From VRUE01 sp035318745 (GTDB taxonomy: Bacteria > Actinomycetota > Thermoleophilia > Solirubrobacterales > 70-9), in contig DATHEA010000041.1 in the NCBI GenBank assembly GCA_035318745.1, forward strand, positions 18,929 to 82,928: DNA of 64,000 nucleotides, in the 5' to 3' direction. The notes beneath the pieces are model-generated. The model was given only the letters and a program-made list of their open reading frames with translations, ran no database searches and was not told the DNA's origin. Below, in pieces: positions 39,518-48,810 of the stretch (position 1 is the first letter of the stretch; every line of letters begins with the position of its first letter). The position numbers and the translations under genes were made by a program.

Positions 39518-41493
39518 CCGCCGGGGAACCAGAGAAGCTCTGGGAGCCGCCGGCCGAGCTGGTCGAGCGGGCGCGGTTGACCGAATACATGCGCTGGCTC
39601 GCCGCCGAGCGCGGGCTCGAGCTCGGCGACTACGACGAGCTCTGGCGCTGGTCGGTCGAGGACGTCGAGGGCTTCTGGGCCTCGATCTGGGACTTCTTCG
39701 AGGTACAGGCCGACGGCGGTTACGACGGCGTGCTCGGCAGTCGCGAGATGCCGGGGGCCGAATGGTTCGTAGGGGCTCGCCTCAACTACGCCGAGCACGT
39801 CTTCGCCGGGGTGGAGGACGCCGAGCCGGCGATCCTGCACGCCTCGGAGCTGCGCGATCTCGACCAGCTGAGCTGGGGCGAGCTGCGCGCCCAGGTCGCG
39901 GCGGTGGCCGCCGGCCTGCGCGAGCTCGGGGTCGAGCGCGGCGACCGCGTCGTCGCCTACCTGCCCAACATCCCCGAGGCGATCGTCGCCTTCCTTGCCA
40001 CCGCCTCGATCGGCGCCGTCTGGTCGAGCTGCTCGCCCGACTTCGGCCCCGCCAGCGTGATCGACCGCTTCGCCCAGATCGAGCCCAAGGTGCTCTTCGC
40101 CGTCGACGGCTACCGCTACGGCGGCAAGGACTTCGATCGCCGCGACGTCATCGCCGAGCTGCAGGCGGCAATGCCAAGCCTGCGACGGACTGTCGTCCTC
40201 CCCTACCTCGACCCGGACCCGGACCTCTCATCCCTACGCGACGCCGCCCGATGGCAGGAGCTGCTCGCCGCCGGCGAGGGCTCCGAGCTCAGCTTCGAGC
40301 GGGTCCCCTTCGAGCATCCGCTCTGGGTCCTCTACTCCTCCGGCACCACCGGCCTGCCGAAGGCGATCGTCCAAGGCCAGGGCGGCATCCTGCTGGAGCA
40401 CCTGAAGAAGCTCCACCTCCACGTCGACGCCCACCCCGGCGACCACCTCTTCTGGTTCACGACGACCGGCTGGATGATGTGGAACTTCCTCGTCTCCGGC
40501 CTGCTGACCCGGGCGGCGATCGTCCTCTACGACGGCAGCCCCGGCCACCCCGACATGAGCGTCCTCTGGGATTTGGCGGACCGCGCCGGAGTGACCATGT
40601 TCGGCACCAGCGCCTCCTACATCGCTGCCTGCATGAAGGACGGGGTCGAGCCCGCCGCCGGCCGCGATCTCAGCCGCCTCGGCGCGGTCGGCTCGACCGG
40701 CTCCCCCCTCTCTCCCGAGGGCTTCGACTGGATCTACGAGCAGCTTGGCGCCGACACCTGGCTCTTCTCGACCAGCGGCGGCACCGACCTCTGCACGGCC
40801 TTCGTCGGCGGCACGCCGCTGCTGCCGGTCTACCGAGGGGAGCTTCAGGCACGGGCGCTCGGCGCCGCGGTCGAGGCCTGGGACGAGAACGGCAACTCGG
40901 TGATCGACGAGGTCGGCGAGCTGGTAGTCACCGAGCCGATGCCCTCGATGCCGGTCTACTTCTGGGGCGACCCCGACGGCAGCCGCTACCGCGCGAGCTA
41001 CTTCGAGCAGTACCCCGGCGTCTGGCGCCACGGCGACTGGATCGAAATCACCTCGCGCGGCACCGCCGTCATCTACGGCCGCTCCGACTCGACCATCAAC
41101 CGCTCCGGCATCCGCATGGGGACGAGCGAGATCTACCGCGCCGTGCTCGGCATCGACGCGATCGTCGACGCGCTGGTCGTCGACATCCCCCGCCCGGGCA
41201 CCGAGGGCTGGATGCCGCTCTTCGTCGTCCTCCGCGAGGGCACCGAGCTGGACGACGATCTGCGCCGCGAGATCGCCCGGCGCGTGCGCGAGCACTGCTC
41301 GCCCCGCCACGTCCCCGACGAGGTCTTCGCCATCGCCGAGGTCCCCCGCACCCTCAGCGGCAAGGTGCTCGAGGTCCCCGTGAAGCGAATCCTGATGGGC
41401 ACACCGCCGGAGAAGGCGGCCAGTCGCGATTCCCTCGCGAACCCGGCCGCACTCGACTACTTCACGGCGATGGCAGCGGCGTCCGGGAACTGA
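39514..41493 (+). CDS. Acetoacetate-CoA ligase
   Basis: 659 residues from GTG 39514. The AMP-binding signature YSSGTTGLPKAIVQGQGGIL is followed by FWFTTTGWMMWNFLVSGLL, FGTSASYIAACMKDGV and TSGGTDLCTAF, all characteristic of the acetoacetyl-CoA synthetase branch, with the catalytic Lys in RTLSGKVLEVPVKRIL. It activates acetoacetate with ATP and CoA. HMG-CoA lyase, which makes acetoacetate, is encoded 2.2 kb away, so the two steps plausibly cooperate. Confidence 0.92.
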   Translation: MTAGEPEKLWEPPAELVERARLTEYMRWLAAERGLELGDYDELWRWSVEDVEGFWASIWDFFEVQADGGYDGVLGSREMPGAEWFVGARLNYAEHVFAGVEDAEPAILHASELRDLDQLSWGELRAQVAAVAAGLRELGVERGDRVVAYLPNIPEAIVAFLATASIGAVWSSCSPDFGPASVIDRFAQIEPKVLFAVDGYRYGGKDFDRRDVIAELQAAMPSLRRTVVLPYLDPDPDLSSLRDAARWQELLAAGEGSELSFERVPFEHPLWVLYSSGTTGLPKAIVQGQGGILLEHLKKLHLHVDAHPGDHLFWFTTTGWMMWNFLVSGLLTRAAIVLYDGSPGHPDMSVLWDLADRAGVTMFGTSASYIAACMKDGVEPAAGRDLSRLGAVGSTGSPLSPEGFDWIYEQLGADTWLFSTSGGTDLCTAFVGGTPLLPVYRGELQARALGAAVEAWDENGNSVIDEVGELVVTEPMPSMPVYFWGDPDGSRYRASYFEQYPGVWRHGDWIEITSRGTAVIYGRSDSTINRSGIRMGTSEIYRAVLGIDAIVDALVVDIPRPGTEGWMPLFVVLREGTELDDDLRREIARRVREHCSPRHVPDEVFAIAEVPRTLSGKVLEVPVKRILMGTPPEKAASRDSLANPAALDYFTAMAAASGN

Positions 41494-42121
41494 CGCCCAT
41501 GCCGCGCGGACGGCGGGACGCAATCGCCCGCATCGCGGCGAGGACGGCGAAGCCCCAGCAGGCCACGATCAGGTAGGCGCCGAGCACGTCGCTCGGGTAG
41601 TGCCAGCCGATCACCACCACAGAGCACCCCACCGCCAGGGCAAAGGCGACCCCCAGGGCCAGCGTCAAGTCCCGCAGGGCAGCCGGAGCGACGAAGGCGT
41701 AGGCGACCGCGATCGACGCCGCAGCGGTGGTGTGGCCGCTGGGGAAGGTGTTCGGCTCGAGGGGATCGCCGCCGATCGCCAGCTTGACGCGGGGATGGGC
41801 GAGCAGGGCCTTCAACAGTTGGGTGGTGACGTTGGCGCCGACAACCACGAGCACGGCGGCGAGGACGCTGCCGAGACGGCCGCGCAGCAGCCCGAGGAGG
41901 CAGGCGACCGCAAGCAGCACCAGCATCGGCAACGGATCGCCGAGGGACGCGATCGCGTCGGCCAGGGTGCCGCCGCTCGGCTGGTCTTCCGCCAGCCTGA
42001 GGAAGATGCGCACGTCGAGATGCCTCCCCGCAGCGAGGCCCAGGGCCACAAGAGTCAGAAAGCCGAGGGCGACGGCGCAGACAAAGCAGGCCGCGAGTGG
42101 GGATTTGACGTTCCGAGCCAC
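41462..42121 (-). CDS. PAP2-family membrane phosphatase
   Basis: About 219 residues from GTG 42121. The three phosphatase motifs are present: KALLAHPRVKL (imperfect first motif KxxxxxxRP), PSGHTTAAA and GWHYPSDVLGAY. Five to six membrane helices. It probably removes phosphate from undecaprenyl pyrophosphate or phosphatidic acid. Its 3' end overlaps the convergent ligase gene by 32 bp. Confidence 0.85.
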   Translation of the reverse strand: MARNVKSPLAACFVCAVALGFLTLVALGLAAGRHLDVRIFLRLAEDQPSGGTLADAIASLGDPLPMLVLLAVACLLGLLRGRLGSVLAAVLVVVGANVTTQLLKALLAHPRVKLAIGGDPLEPNTFPSGHTTAAASIAVAYAFVAPAALRDLTLALGVAFALAVGCSVVVIGWHYPSDVLGAYLIVACWGFAVLAAMRAIASRRPRGMGVSSRTPLPSP

Positions 42122-42155
42122 CGCGAAACGGTAGCGAGACGGGTTAAACGCCTCC

Positions 42156-43676
42156 TCAGGCGGGCGTGACCGGGTTGCGCCGCGCGGCGAAGGAGCGGTC
42201 CTTGCCCGCCGCCATGTCGAAACGGCGCACGATCTCGGCGCGCAAGTCCTCCGGCTGCACCACCGCATCGACGACCAGCTCCGAGGCGAGGTGGAGGATG
42301 TCGATGTCGGCCGCGTACTCCTCGCGTTTGCGGGCGACGAACTCGGCCCGCTCCGTCTCGTCGGAGATCGCCTGGATCTGGTTGTAGAAGACGGCGTTGA
42401 TCGCCGCCTCGGGGCCCATCACCGCGATCGAGGCGCTGGGCAGGGCGATGCAGCAGTCGGGCTCGAAGGCCGGACCGGCCATCGCGTAGAGGCCCGCGCC
42501 GTAGGCCTTGCGGATCACGACCGAGAGCTTCGGCACGGTCGCCTCGGAGACGGCGCTGATCATCTTCGCCCCGTGGCGGATGATCCCCTGGCGCTCGACC
42601 GCGGTGCCGATCATGAAGCCCGGCACGTCGGCGAGGAAGAGCAGGGGGATGTTGAAGGCGTTGCAGGTCTGGATGAAGCGCGCCGCCTTGTCGGCAGAGT
42701 CGACGAAGAGCACGCCGCCTTTCTGGCGCGGTTGATTGGCGACGACGCCGACGACGCGGCCGTCGAGCCGCCCGTAGCCGACGATCAGCTCTTTGGCCCA
42801 GCGCTTGTGGACTTCGAGGAACGAGTCCGCGTCGAGCAGTACGTCGAGGACCTCGCGCATATCGAAGGGTTGGTTCTCGTCCGCGGGGACGATCTCGGCG
42901 ATCGGCGTATCGGAGGCTGGCGCGACCGGCTCGACTGCCGTCGGCTGCTCGCGCCAGCTCCCCGGCATATAGGAGAGATATCGCTTGGCGAGGTCGATCG
43001 CCTCCTCGTCGCTCTTGACGAGGAAGTGGCCGCAGCCGGAGACGCCGGTGTGCATCTTCGCCCCGCCCATCTCCTCCAGCGTCACCTTCTCGCCGATCAC
43101 CATCTCCGCCATCCGCGGCGACCCCAGGTACATCGAGGCGTTGCCCTCGCGCATGATCACGACGTCGCAGAAGGCGGGGATGTAGGCGCCGCCGGCGGCG
43201 CTCGGCCCGAACAGCAGGCAGACCTGCGGCACCTGGCCCGAGAGCCGCACCTCGTTGTGGAAGATGCGGCCGGCGCCGCGGCGGCCGGGGAACATCTGCA
43301 CCTGATCGGTGATCCGCGCCCCCGCCGAGTCGACCAGGTAGACCATCGGTAGCTGCAGAGAGAGTGCCCGTTCCTGGACCCGCAGGATCTTCTCCACCGT
43401 CTTCGGCCCCCACGAGCCCGCCTTCACCGTCGGGTCGTTGGCCATCAGCGCGACGCGGCGGCCGTCGATCGTGGCCAGCCCGGTGACGACGCCGTCGGCC
43501 CCGAGGCCCTCCTCGTTCCAGTTGGCCAGCAGAGCCTCCTCGGCGAAGGAGCCCGCGTCGACCAGGCGCTCGACCCGCTCGCGCACCGGCAGCTTGCCCT
43601 GCTCGGCGGTCTTCTCGTGGTGGCGTTGCGGGCCACCGGCGAGCGCTGCCTCCAGTGCCTTGGCGAAATCGGTCAC
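42156..43676 (-). CDS. Acyl-CoA carboxylase beta (carboxyltransferase) subunit
   Basis: 506 residues. TAEQGKLPVRERVERLVDAG opens the protein. Motifs VYLVDSAGARITDQ, GPSAAGGAYIPAFCD, YLGSPRMAEMVIGE and FLADVPGFMIGTAVE are those of propionyl-/methylcrotonyl-type carboxyltransferases. It sits beside HMG-CoA lyase on the same strand, which hints at leucine or related branched acyl-CoA breakdown, though substrate cannot be assigned. The biotin carboxylase partner is not in the window. Confidence 0.9.
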   Translation of the reverse strand: MTDFAKALEAALAGGPQRHHEKTAEQGKLPVRERVERLVDAGSFAEEALLANWNEEGLGADGVVTGLATIDGRRVALMANDPTVKAGSWGPKTVEKILRVQERALSLQLPMVYLVDSAGARITDQVQMFPGRRGAGRIFHNEVRLSGQVPQVCLLFGPSAAGGAYIPAFCDVVIMREGNASMYLGSPRMAEMVIGEKVTLEEMGGAKMHTGVSGCGHFLVKSDEEAIDLAKRYLSYMPGSWREQPTAVEPVAPASDTPIAEIVPADENQPFDMREVLDVLLDADSFLEVHKRWAKELIVGYGRLDGRVVGVVANQPRQKGGVLFVDSADKAARFIQTCNAFNIPLLFLADVPGFMIGTAVERQGIIRHGAKMISAVSEATVPKLSVVIRKAYGAGLYAMAGPAFEPDCCIALPSASIAVMGPEAAINAVFYNQIQAISDETERAEFVARKREEYAADIDILHLASELVVDAVVQPEDLRAEIVRRFDMAAGKDRSFAARRNPVTPA

Positions 43677-43686
43677 GGGCGGGAGG

Positions 43687-44607
43687 CTATTCGCGATGCC
43701 AGTCGACGGGCCCGGCGACGAGCACGTGCGCTCCGAGCGTGCGGCCGAGCGTCTCCTGCGCTGCGCGCGAGGCCTCGATCAGTCGCGGCAGGTCGATCCC
43801 GGTCTCGATCCCCATCTCGTGCAGCATCGAGACGACGTCCTCGCTCGAGACGTTGCCGGTTGCACCCGGGGGTACCGGACAGCCGCCGAGCTCGCCGAAG
43901 CTCGACTCGAAGGAGTCGATGCCCCGCTCCAGCGCAGCCAGCACGTTGGCGAGGCCCTGACCGCGCGTGTTGTGGAAGTGGGCGGTCAGCTCGGCGCTGC
44001 CGAGCCGTTCCCGCGCGGCGGCGAAGAACTCGCCGACCTGCACCGGGTTGGCCATCCCGGTCGTGTCGCCGAAGCCGATCTCCTCGCAGCCAGCAGCGGC
44101 AAGTCGCTCGGCGATTGCAAAGACCCGGTCCGGCGGAACCTCACCCTCGTAGGGGCAGCCGAAGGAGGTCGAGATCACGCCCTCGCAGCGCAGCCCTGCC
44201 TCGCGTGCGGTTGCCAGCGTCCGCTCCAGCCCGGCAAGCGACTCCTCGATCGTGCGGTTGACGTTCTTGCGGTTGTGGGTCTCGGAGGCGGAGACGAAGA
44301 CGTTGATCTCGTCGAAGCGATCGCGCAAACCAAGCGCCCGCTCCAGCCCGCGCTCGTTGGGGATCAGGACCGAGAAGGAGACGCCGTCGCGGCGCTGCAC
44401 GGCTGCCAGCACCTCCTCTGCGTCGGCGAGCTGCGGGATCACGTCGGGCCGCACGAACGAGGTCACCTCCAGCCGTCGCAGCCCGCTGCCGGAGAGCAGG
44501 TCGATCAGCCGCACCTTGTCCGCGGTGGGGATCGTCTCCGGCTCGTTCTGGAATCCGTCGCGAGGGCCGACCTCGCGGATGCGGACGTTGCTCGGCAAGG
44601 CGGTCAT
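43687..44607 (-). CDS. Hydroxymethylglutaryl-CoA lyase
   Basis: 306 residues. VGPRDGFQNE is the N-terminal metal and substrate site, and the catalytic Cys is in LGGCPVPPGATGN, the signature of HMG-CoA lyase. HFHNTRGQGLAN carries the metal His pair. It splits HMG-CoA into acetyl-CoA and acetoacetate. It begins 12 bp after the thioesterase gene in a minus-strand operon: SDR, thioesterase, lyase, carboxylase. Confidence 0.92.
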   Translation of the reverse strand: MTALPSNVRIREVGPRDGFQNEPETIPTADKVRLIDLLSGSGLRRLEVTSFVRPDVIPQLADAEEVLAAVQRRDGVSFSVLIPNERGLERALGLRDRFDEINVFVSASETHNRKNVNRTIEESLAGLERTLATAREAGLRCEGVISTSFGCPYEGEVPPDRVFAIAERLAAAGCEEIGFGDTTGMANPVQVGEFFAAARERLGSAELTAHFHNTRGQGLANVLAALERGIDSFESSFGELGGCPVPPGATGNVSSEDVVSMLHEMGIETGIDLPRLIEASRAAQETLGRTLGAHVLVAGPVDWHRE

Positions 44608-44618
44608 GCGGATCGAGG

Positions 44619-45008
44619 CTACGCCGTCGGCGGGCCGGCCTGGCCCACCACCCGCCGCTCGTGGGTGCCGAGGCCGATCGTCCGCTCGCCTTCGGTGACT
44701 TCGACGTCGAAGCGGAGCTTGCGCCCGTCGACGACCTCGCGCAGGGTGGCGCGCGCCCGGCAGGTCGCGCCCTCCGCGGCGGCCGCCACATGCTTGATGC
44801 AGACCTCGAAGCCGACGGTCGCCTGGCCCTCGGGCAGATGCTCATAGGCCAGCATCGAGGCGCTCCCCTCCATCATCCCGATCATCCCCGGGGTCGAGAG
44901 AACGCCGCTGCCAATCGTTCCGCCGACGTCGGTGACCAGCGGAGGGGCGACCGTGAACTCGTCGCTGCGCTCGATCCCGGGCGCGAGGCTCGAGTCGGGC
45001 TCGGCCAT
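44619..45008 (-). CDS. FlK-like hotdog-fold acyl-CoA thioesterase
   Basis: 129 residues from ATG 45008, which overlaps the SDR stop (ATGA). The hotdog core is visible: LSTPGMIGMMEGSASMLAYE forms the long helix region with conserved Glu, followed by GFEVCIKHVAAAAEGATCRA. It resembles fluoroacetyl-CoA thioesterase-type proteins. It probably hydrolyses a short acyl-CoA within the surrounding pathway. Confidence 0.85.
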   Translation of the reverse strand: MAEPDSSLAPGIERSDEFTVAPPLVTDVGGTIGSGVLSTPGMIGMMEGSASMLAYEHLPEGQATVGFEVCIKHVAAAAEGATCRARATLREVVDGRKLRFDVEVTEGERTIGLGTHERRVVGQAGPPTA

Positions 45009-45742
45009 CAGACCATTCCGAGGCCGCCGCTGACGCCCAGGGTCTCGCCCGTGACGTAGGTGGCGTCGTCCGAAGCCAGAAAGGCGACGGCAGCGGCTAC
45101 CTCGTCGGGCTGGCCGAGGCGCTTCATCTGCGTGCTCGCCTTCATCGTCTCGATCACTTTCTCGCCGATCTCGCCGAACTCCTTGGCACCCATCAGGAGG
45201 GGGGTCTCGATCGGTCCTGGGGCGATCGAGTTGGCGGTGATCCCGTAGCGGGCGTTCTCGCGAGCGATCGCCTTCATGAAGGCGACGATGCCGCCCTTGG
45301 CGGCCGAGTAGACGGCAGACCCCTTGGAGCCGACCCGCCCCGCCTCCGAAGAGAGGCTGACGATGCGGCCGTAGCCGGCCTGCTGCATTCCCGGCAGGGC
45401 GGCATGGGTGCAGTTGAGGACGCCACCGAGGTTGACGGCGAGCACCTTCTGCCACTGCTCGGGCGTCGTGTAGGTGAAGAAGCCGAACTCGTCGGTGCCG
45501 GCGTTGTTGACGAGGACATCGAGGGCCCCGGTCTCCTCCACCGCCGCCCTGGCCGACTCGAGATCGGTCACGTCGAGCGCCAGCGCGTGGCCGTTGACCT
45601 CGCCGGCGATCCGCTCGGCACCCTCGGTGTCGATGTCGCCGACCCAGACCTCGGCGCCCTCGGCGGCGAGGCGCGCCGCGATTGCCGCGCCGATTCCGCT
45701 TGCGCCGCCGGTGACCAGCGCCTTTCGTCCCTCCAGCCTCAT
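45008..45742 (-). CDS. Short-chain dehydrogenase/reductase
   Basis: 244 residues from ATG 45742. TGGASGIG binds NAD(P), NNAG is present, Ser in VSLSSEAGR, and YSAAKGG holds the catalytic Tyr and Lys. The sequence GDIDTEGAE after beta-2 has an Asp, favouring NAD over NADP. Similar to FabG/BadH-type enzymes. First gene of the acyl-CoA operon; divergent from npdG (28 bp apart). Confidence 0.9.
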   Translation of the reverse strand: MRLEGRKALVTGGASGIGAAIAARLAAEGAEVWVGDIDTEGAERIAGEVNGHALALDVTDLESARAAVEETGALDVLVNNAGTDEFGFFTYTTPEQWQKVLAVNLGGVLNCTHAALPGMQQAGYGRIVSLSSEAGRVGSKGSAVYSAAKGGIVAFMKAIARENARYGITANSIAPGPIETPLLMGAKEFGEIGEKVIETMKASTQMKRLGQPDEVAAAVAFLASDDATYVTGETLGVSGGLGMV

Positions 45743-45770
45743 AGGCCGCGCAGCATAGACTGGCGCGCTC

Positions 45771-46457
45771 GTGAGCGAACCGATCCCGATCGTCGGCGGC
45801 ACCGGCGCCCTCGGCGCCGGCCTCGCCTTGCGCTGGGCAACGGCGGGCCGACCGGTCGTGCTCGGCTCGCGCTCGGCGGAACGAGCCGAGCAGGCGGCGG
45901 CGAAGCTACGCGACGCCGTGCCCGGCGCGCAGGTCGAGGGCCTGCTCAACGAGGAGGCGGCGAAGCGGGCCGAAGTCGTATTTCTCACCGTCCCCTTCCG
46001 CGCCCAGTCGGAGAACCTGAACAACCTGCGCGAGGCGCTGCAGCCCGGCCAGATCCTGGTCGACTGCACCGTCCCCCTCGCCGCGGCGGTGAGCGGCAAA
46101 GCGACCCGGACCCTGGGCGTCTGGCAGGGGTCGGCGGCGCAGCAGGCACAGGAGATGGTGCCGGAGGGCGTGACGGTGGTCGCGGCCCTGCACACCGTCG
46201 GCGCGCCCAGCCTGGGCGACCCCGATGCCGAGCTGGACGAGGACGTGCTGGTCTGCGGCGACCGCAAGGCCGACAAGGCGCGGGTCGCCCGCCTGATCGA
46301 GCTGATTCCCGGCCTGCAGGCGGTCAACGCCGGCCCGCTGGAGACCGCGCGGATAGTCGAGCAGCTGACCCCGCTGCTGATCTCCGTCAACGTCCGCTAC
46401 AAGACTCACGCCGGGATCAAGCTCACCGGGCTCCCGGAGGGAGATCATTGGGCTTGA
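45771..46457 (+). CDS. npdG: F420H2:NADP oxidoreductase
   Basis: 228 residues from GTG 45771. The N-terminal Rossmann motif PIVGGTGALGAGLALRWA followed by VVLGSRSAERA binds NADP (Ser-Arg after beta-2). VEGLLNEEAAKRAEVVFLTV and the C-terminal SVNVRYKTHAGIKLTGLP match the NpdG/Fno family. It exchanges hydride between NADPH and F420. First of four F420 genes on this strand. Confidence 0.92.
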   Translation: MSEPIPIVGGTGALGAGLALRWATAGRPVVLGSRSAERAEQAAAKLRDAVPGAQVEGLLNEEAAKRAEVVFLTVPFRAQSENLNNLREALQPGQILVDCTVPLAAAVSGKATRTLGVWQGSAAQQAQEMVPEGVTVVAALHTVGAPSLGDPDAELDEDVLVCGDRKADKARVARLIELIPGLQAVNAGPLETARIVEQLTPLLISVNVRYKTHAGIKLTGLPEGDHWA

Positions 46458-46473
46458 AGCGGAGACCTCAGCG

Positions 46474-47400
46474 ATGAGGGTTGCGCTGCTCGCCGGCGGC
46501 ACCGGCGGCGCCAAACTCGGTGCCGGCATGCAGGAGGAGATCGGCGCCGACTTGGCGGTGATCGCCAACACCGCCGACGACGTCGAGGTGCTCGGCGTCC
46601 ACGTCTCCCCCGACGCCGACCTGGTCACCTACTGGCTCAGCGGCGAGATCGACGCCGAGCGCGGCTGGGGGATCCGCGACGACAGCTTCACCGTCTTCGA
46701 GCGGCTCTCGCGGTTGGGGGCGCCGGACTGGTTCAGCCTCTCCGATCGCGACCTCGCCGCCTGCCTCTACCGGCGCCAGTTCATCGACGAGGGCGGGCGG
46801 CAAACCGATGCGCAGGCGCAGATCTCGCGCGGGCTCGGCGTCGCGGCCCGGGTGCTGCCGATGAGCGACGCGTCGGTGCGGACCAGGGTGCTGACCGAGG
46901 CCGGGTGGCGCGGGCTGCAGGAGTACCTGATCCTCGACGGGGGCGCCGCCGACGTTCAGGGCGTGGAGCTTGGGGGAATCGCCGAGGCGGAGCCGACCGC
47001 GGAGGTGTTGGCGGCGCTGAAGGACGCCGAGGCGATCGTGATCGGGCCGTCGAACCCGGTGATCAGCATCGGACCGATCCTCGCCGTGCCCGGCATGCGT
47101 GAGGCGATCGCCGCGTCCGAGGCGCCTGTCCTCGCCGTCAGCCCCTTCGTCGCCGGCGCCGTCGTCAAGGGACCGACCGAGCGCTTCATGGCCGCCCTCG
47201 GCCGCCCTTCGAACGCGGCCGGAGTCGCCTCGCTCTACACCGGCCTGATCGATGCGATGGTCGTCGACGAGGACGATCCCGATCCCCCACCAGAGGAGAT
47301 CCCGACCCTGGCCGCACCGACGCTGATGGACGGCGCGGCGGGCCGCGCCCGCCTGGCACGGATCGTGCTCGACTACGCAGCTACTCTCGCCGAAGGGTGA
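46474..47400 (+). CDS. cofD: 2-phospho-L-lactate transferase (F420 biosynthesis)
   Basis: 308 residues. LLAGGTGGAKLGAGMQEEIG is the start signature, followed by IANTADDVEVLGVHVSPDAD and IGPSNPVISIGPILAVPGMR. It transfers the phospholactyl-type group from the activated guanosine diphosphate intermediate to Fo. It overlaps cofC by 4 bp. Confidence 0.95.
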   Translation: MRVALLAGGTGGAKLGAGMQEEIGADLAVIANTADDVEVLGVHVSPDADLVTYWLSGEIDAERGWGIRDDSFTVFERLSRLGAPDWFSLSDRDLAACLYRRQFIDEGGRQTDAQAQISRGLGVAARVLPMSDASVRTRVLTEAGWRGLQEYLILDGGAADVQGVELGGIAEAEPTAEVLAALKDAEAIVIGPSNPVISIGPILAVPGMREAIAASEAPVLAVSPFVAGAVVKGPTERFMAALGRPSNAAGVASLYTGLIDAMVVDEDDPDPPPEEIPTLAAPTLMDGAAGRARLARIVLDYAATLAEG

Positions 47401-48062
47401 AAGCAACCGCGGTACTACCGGTGAAGCGCTTCCCCGGGGCGAAGCAGCGCCTTGCCGCGGGGATCGACGACGAACGGCGCGAGGCGTTGGTCGCAGCCAT
47501 GCTCGAAGACGCGCTCGAGGCGATCGCCGAAGCGCGGTCGATCGAGCGGACGATCGTGGTCAGCGGCGACCCGAGAGCGCAGGAGATCGTCGCGGCGAGC
47601 GCCGCGGAGGTGCTTCCGGACCCGAGCGACGAAGGCCATGTGGTGGCCGCGCTGGCGGGAATCGCCCGGGCGGAAGCGGACGGTGCCGAATGCGTCGTCC
47701 TCCTTCCCGGGGACTGCCCGCTGCTCGATCCCATGGAGCTGGACAGCCTGCTGACAGGTCTACCGGCGCGCTTTGTCGCCGTCGTCCCCGACCGCCACGG
47801 AGCCGGTACCAATGCCCTCGCCCTTGCCCCGCCCGGAGCGATCCAGCCTGCCTTCGGCGAGGGCAGCTGCGCCCGCCACGTCGCCGCTGCCCGTGAGGCC
47901 GGCGTGCCATATGCGGTCGAGGAGCTGCCCTCTCTCGCCCTCGACCTCGACACGCCGGCAGACATCGTCGCACTCACGCGCGAACTGGAGGCAGGCAGAA
48001 GCAGGGCCAAGCGAACCGCAAAGGCGCTCGGAATACGAGCCCAAGAACCACGCGATGAGTGA
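47397..48062 (+). CDS. cofC: Phospholactate/phosphoenolpyruvate guanylyltransferase (F420 biosynthesis)
   Basis: 221 residues from GTG 47397. AVLPVKRFPGAKQRLAAGID is the nucleotidyltransferase start, LLPGDCPLLDP the metal-binding region. Called FbiD in mycobacteria, where the substrate is phosphoenolpyruvate. It produces the guanylated precursor used by CofD. It overlaps cofE by 8 bp. Confidence 0.92.
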   Translation: MKATAVLPVKRFPGAKQRLAAGIDDERREALVAAMLEDALEAIAEARSIERTIVVSGDPRAQEIVAASAAEVLPDPSDEGHVVAALAGIARAEADGAECVVLLPGDCPLLDPMELDSLLTGLPARFVAVVPDRHGAGTNALALAPPGAIQPAFGEGSCARHVAAAREAGVPYAVEELPSLALDLDTPADIVALTRELEAGRSRAKRTAKALGIRAQEPRDE

Positions 48063-48801
48063 ACTCAAGGTTTTCGGTGTTTCAGAGATGCCGGAGATCT
48101 CCGAAGGCACCGATATCGGTGCCGAGATCGGCGCCCGCGCAGAGCTGCTCGACGGCGATGTCCTCGTCGTCTCGCAGAAGATCGTCTCCAAGGCAGAGGG
48201 CCGGATCCGGCGGCTCTCCTCGGCGATCCCAGGCGGCGAGGCGCGGCGGCTGGCCGCGGTGCTCGGCAAGGAGCCGGCGCTGATCGAGTTGATCCTCAGC
48301 GAGAGCCGCGAGGTGCTGCGAGCCGAGCGCGGCGTGCTGATCGTCGAGACGCATCACGGCTTCGTCTGCGCCAATGCCGGAATCGATACGTCCAACCTGC
48401 CGGAGCCGAACACGGTCTCCTTGCTGCCGGAGGATCCGGACGCCTCCGCCAGGCGCATCCGCGCCGAGATCCGGGCGGCGACCGGCGCCGCGCCGGCGGT
48501 GATCGTCTCCGACAGCTTCGGCCGCGCCTGGCGGCTGGGACAGGCCGAGGTGGCGATCGGCTGCGCCGGCATCACCCCCCTCGACGACTGGCGCGGTCGC
48601 ACCGACACGAGCGGTCGCGAGCTGGAGGCAACGATGATTGCGATCGCAGACGAGGCCGCCGCAGCCGCTGACCTCGTCCGCGACAAGACGAGCCGAACGC
48701 CGGCAGCAATCGTCCGCGGCCTCGAGCGCCATGTCAGCTCAGACGATGGCCCCGGCGCAACAGCCCTCCACCGCCCCCGAGACGAGGATTTGTTTCGTTG
48801 A
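48055..48801 (+). CDS. cofE: F420-0:gamma-glutamyl ligase
   Basis: 248 residues from ATG 48055. DGDVLVVSQKIVSKAEGRI, SREVLRAERGVLIVETHHGF and VSDSFGRAWRLGQAEVAIGC are family signatures. It adds glutamates to F420-0 with GTP. It is the single-domain form: the nitroreductase-like C-terminal half of mycobacterial FbiB is absent and must be encoded elsewhere, if at all. Confidence 0.94.
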   Translation: MSELKVFGVSEMPEISEGTDIGAEIGARAELLDGDVLVVSQKIVSKAEGRIRRLSSAIPGGEARRLAAVLGKEPALIELILSESREVLRAERGVLIVETHHGFVCANAGIDTSNLPEPNTVSLLPEDPDASARRIRAEIRAATGAAPAVIVSDSFGRAWRLGQAEVAIGCAGITPLDDWRGRTDTSGRELEATMIAIADEAAAAADLVRDKTSRTPAAIVRGLERHVSSDDGPGATALHRPRDEDLFR

Positions 48802-48810
48802 GGTCCACCC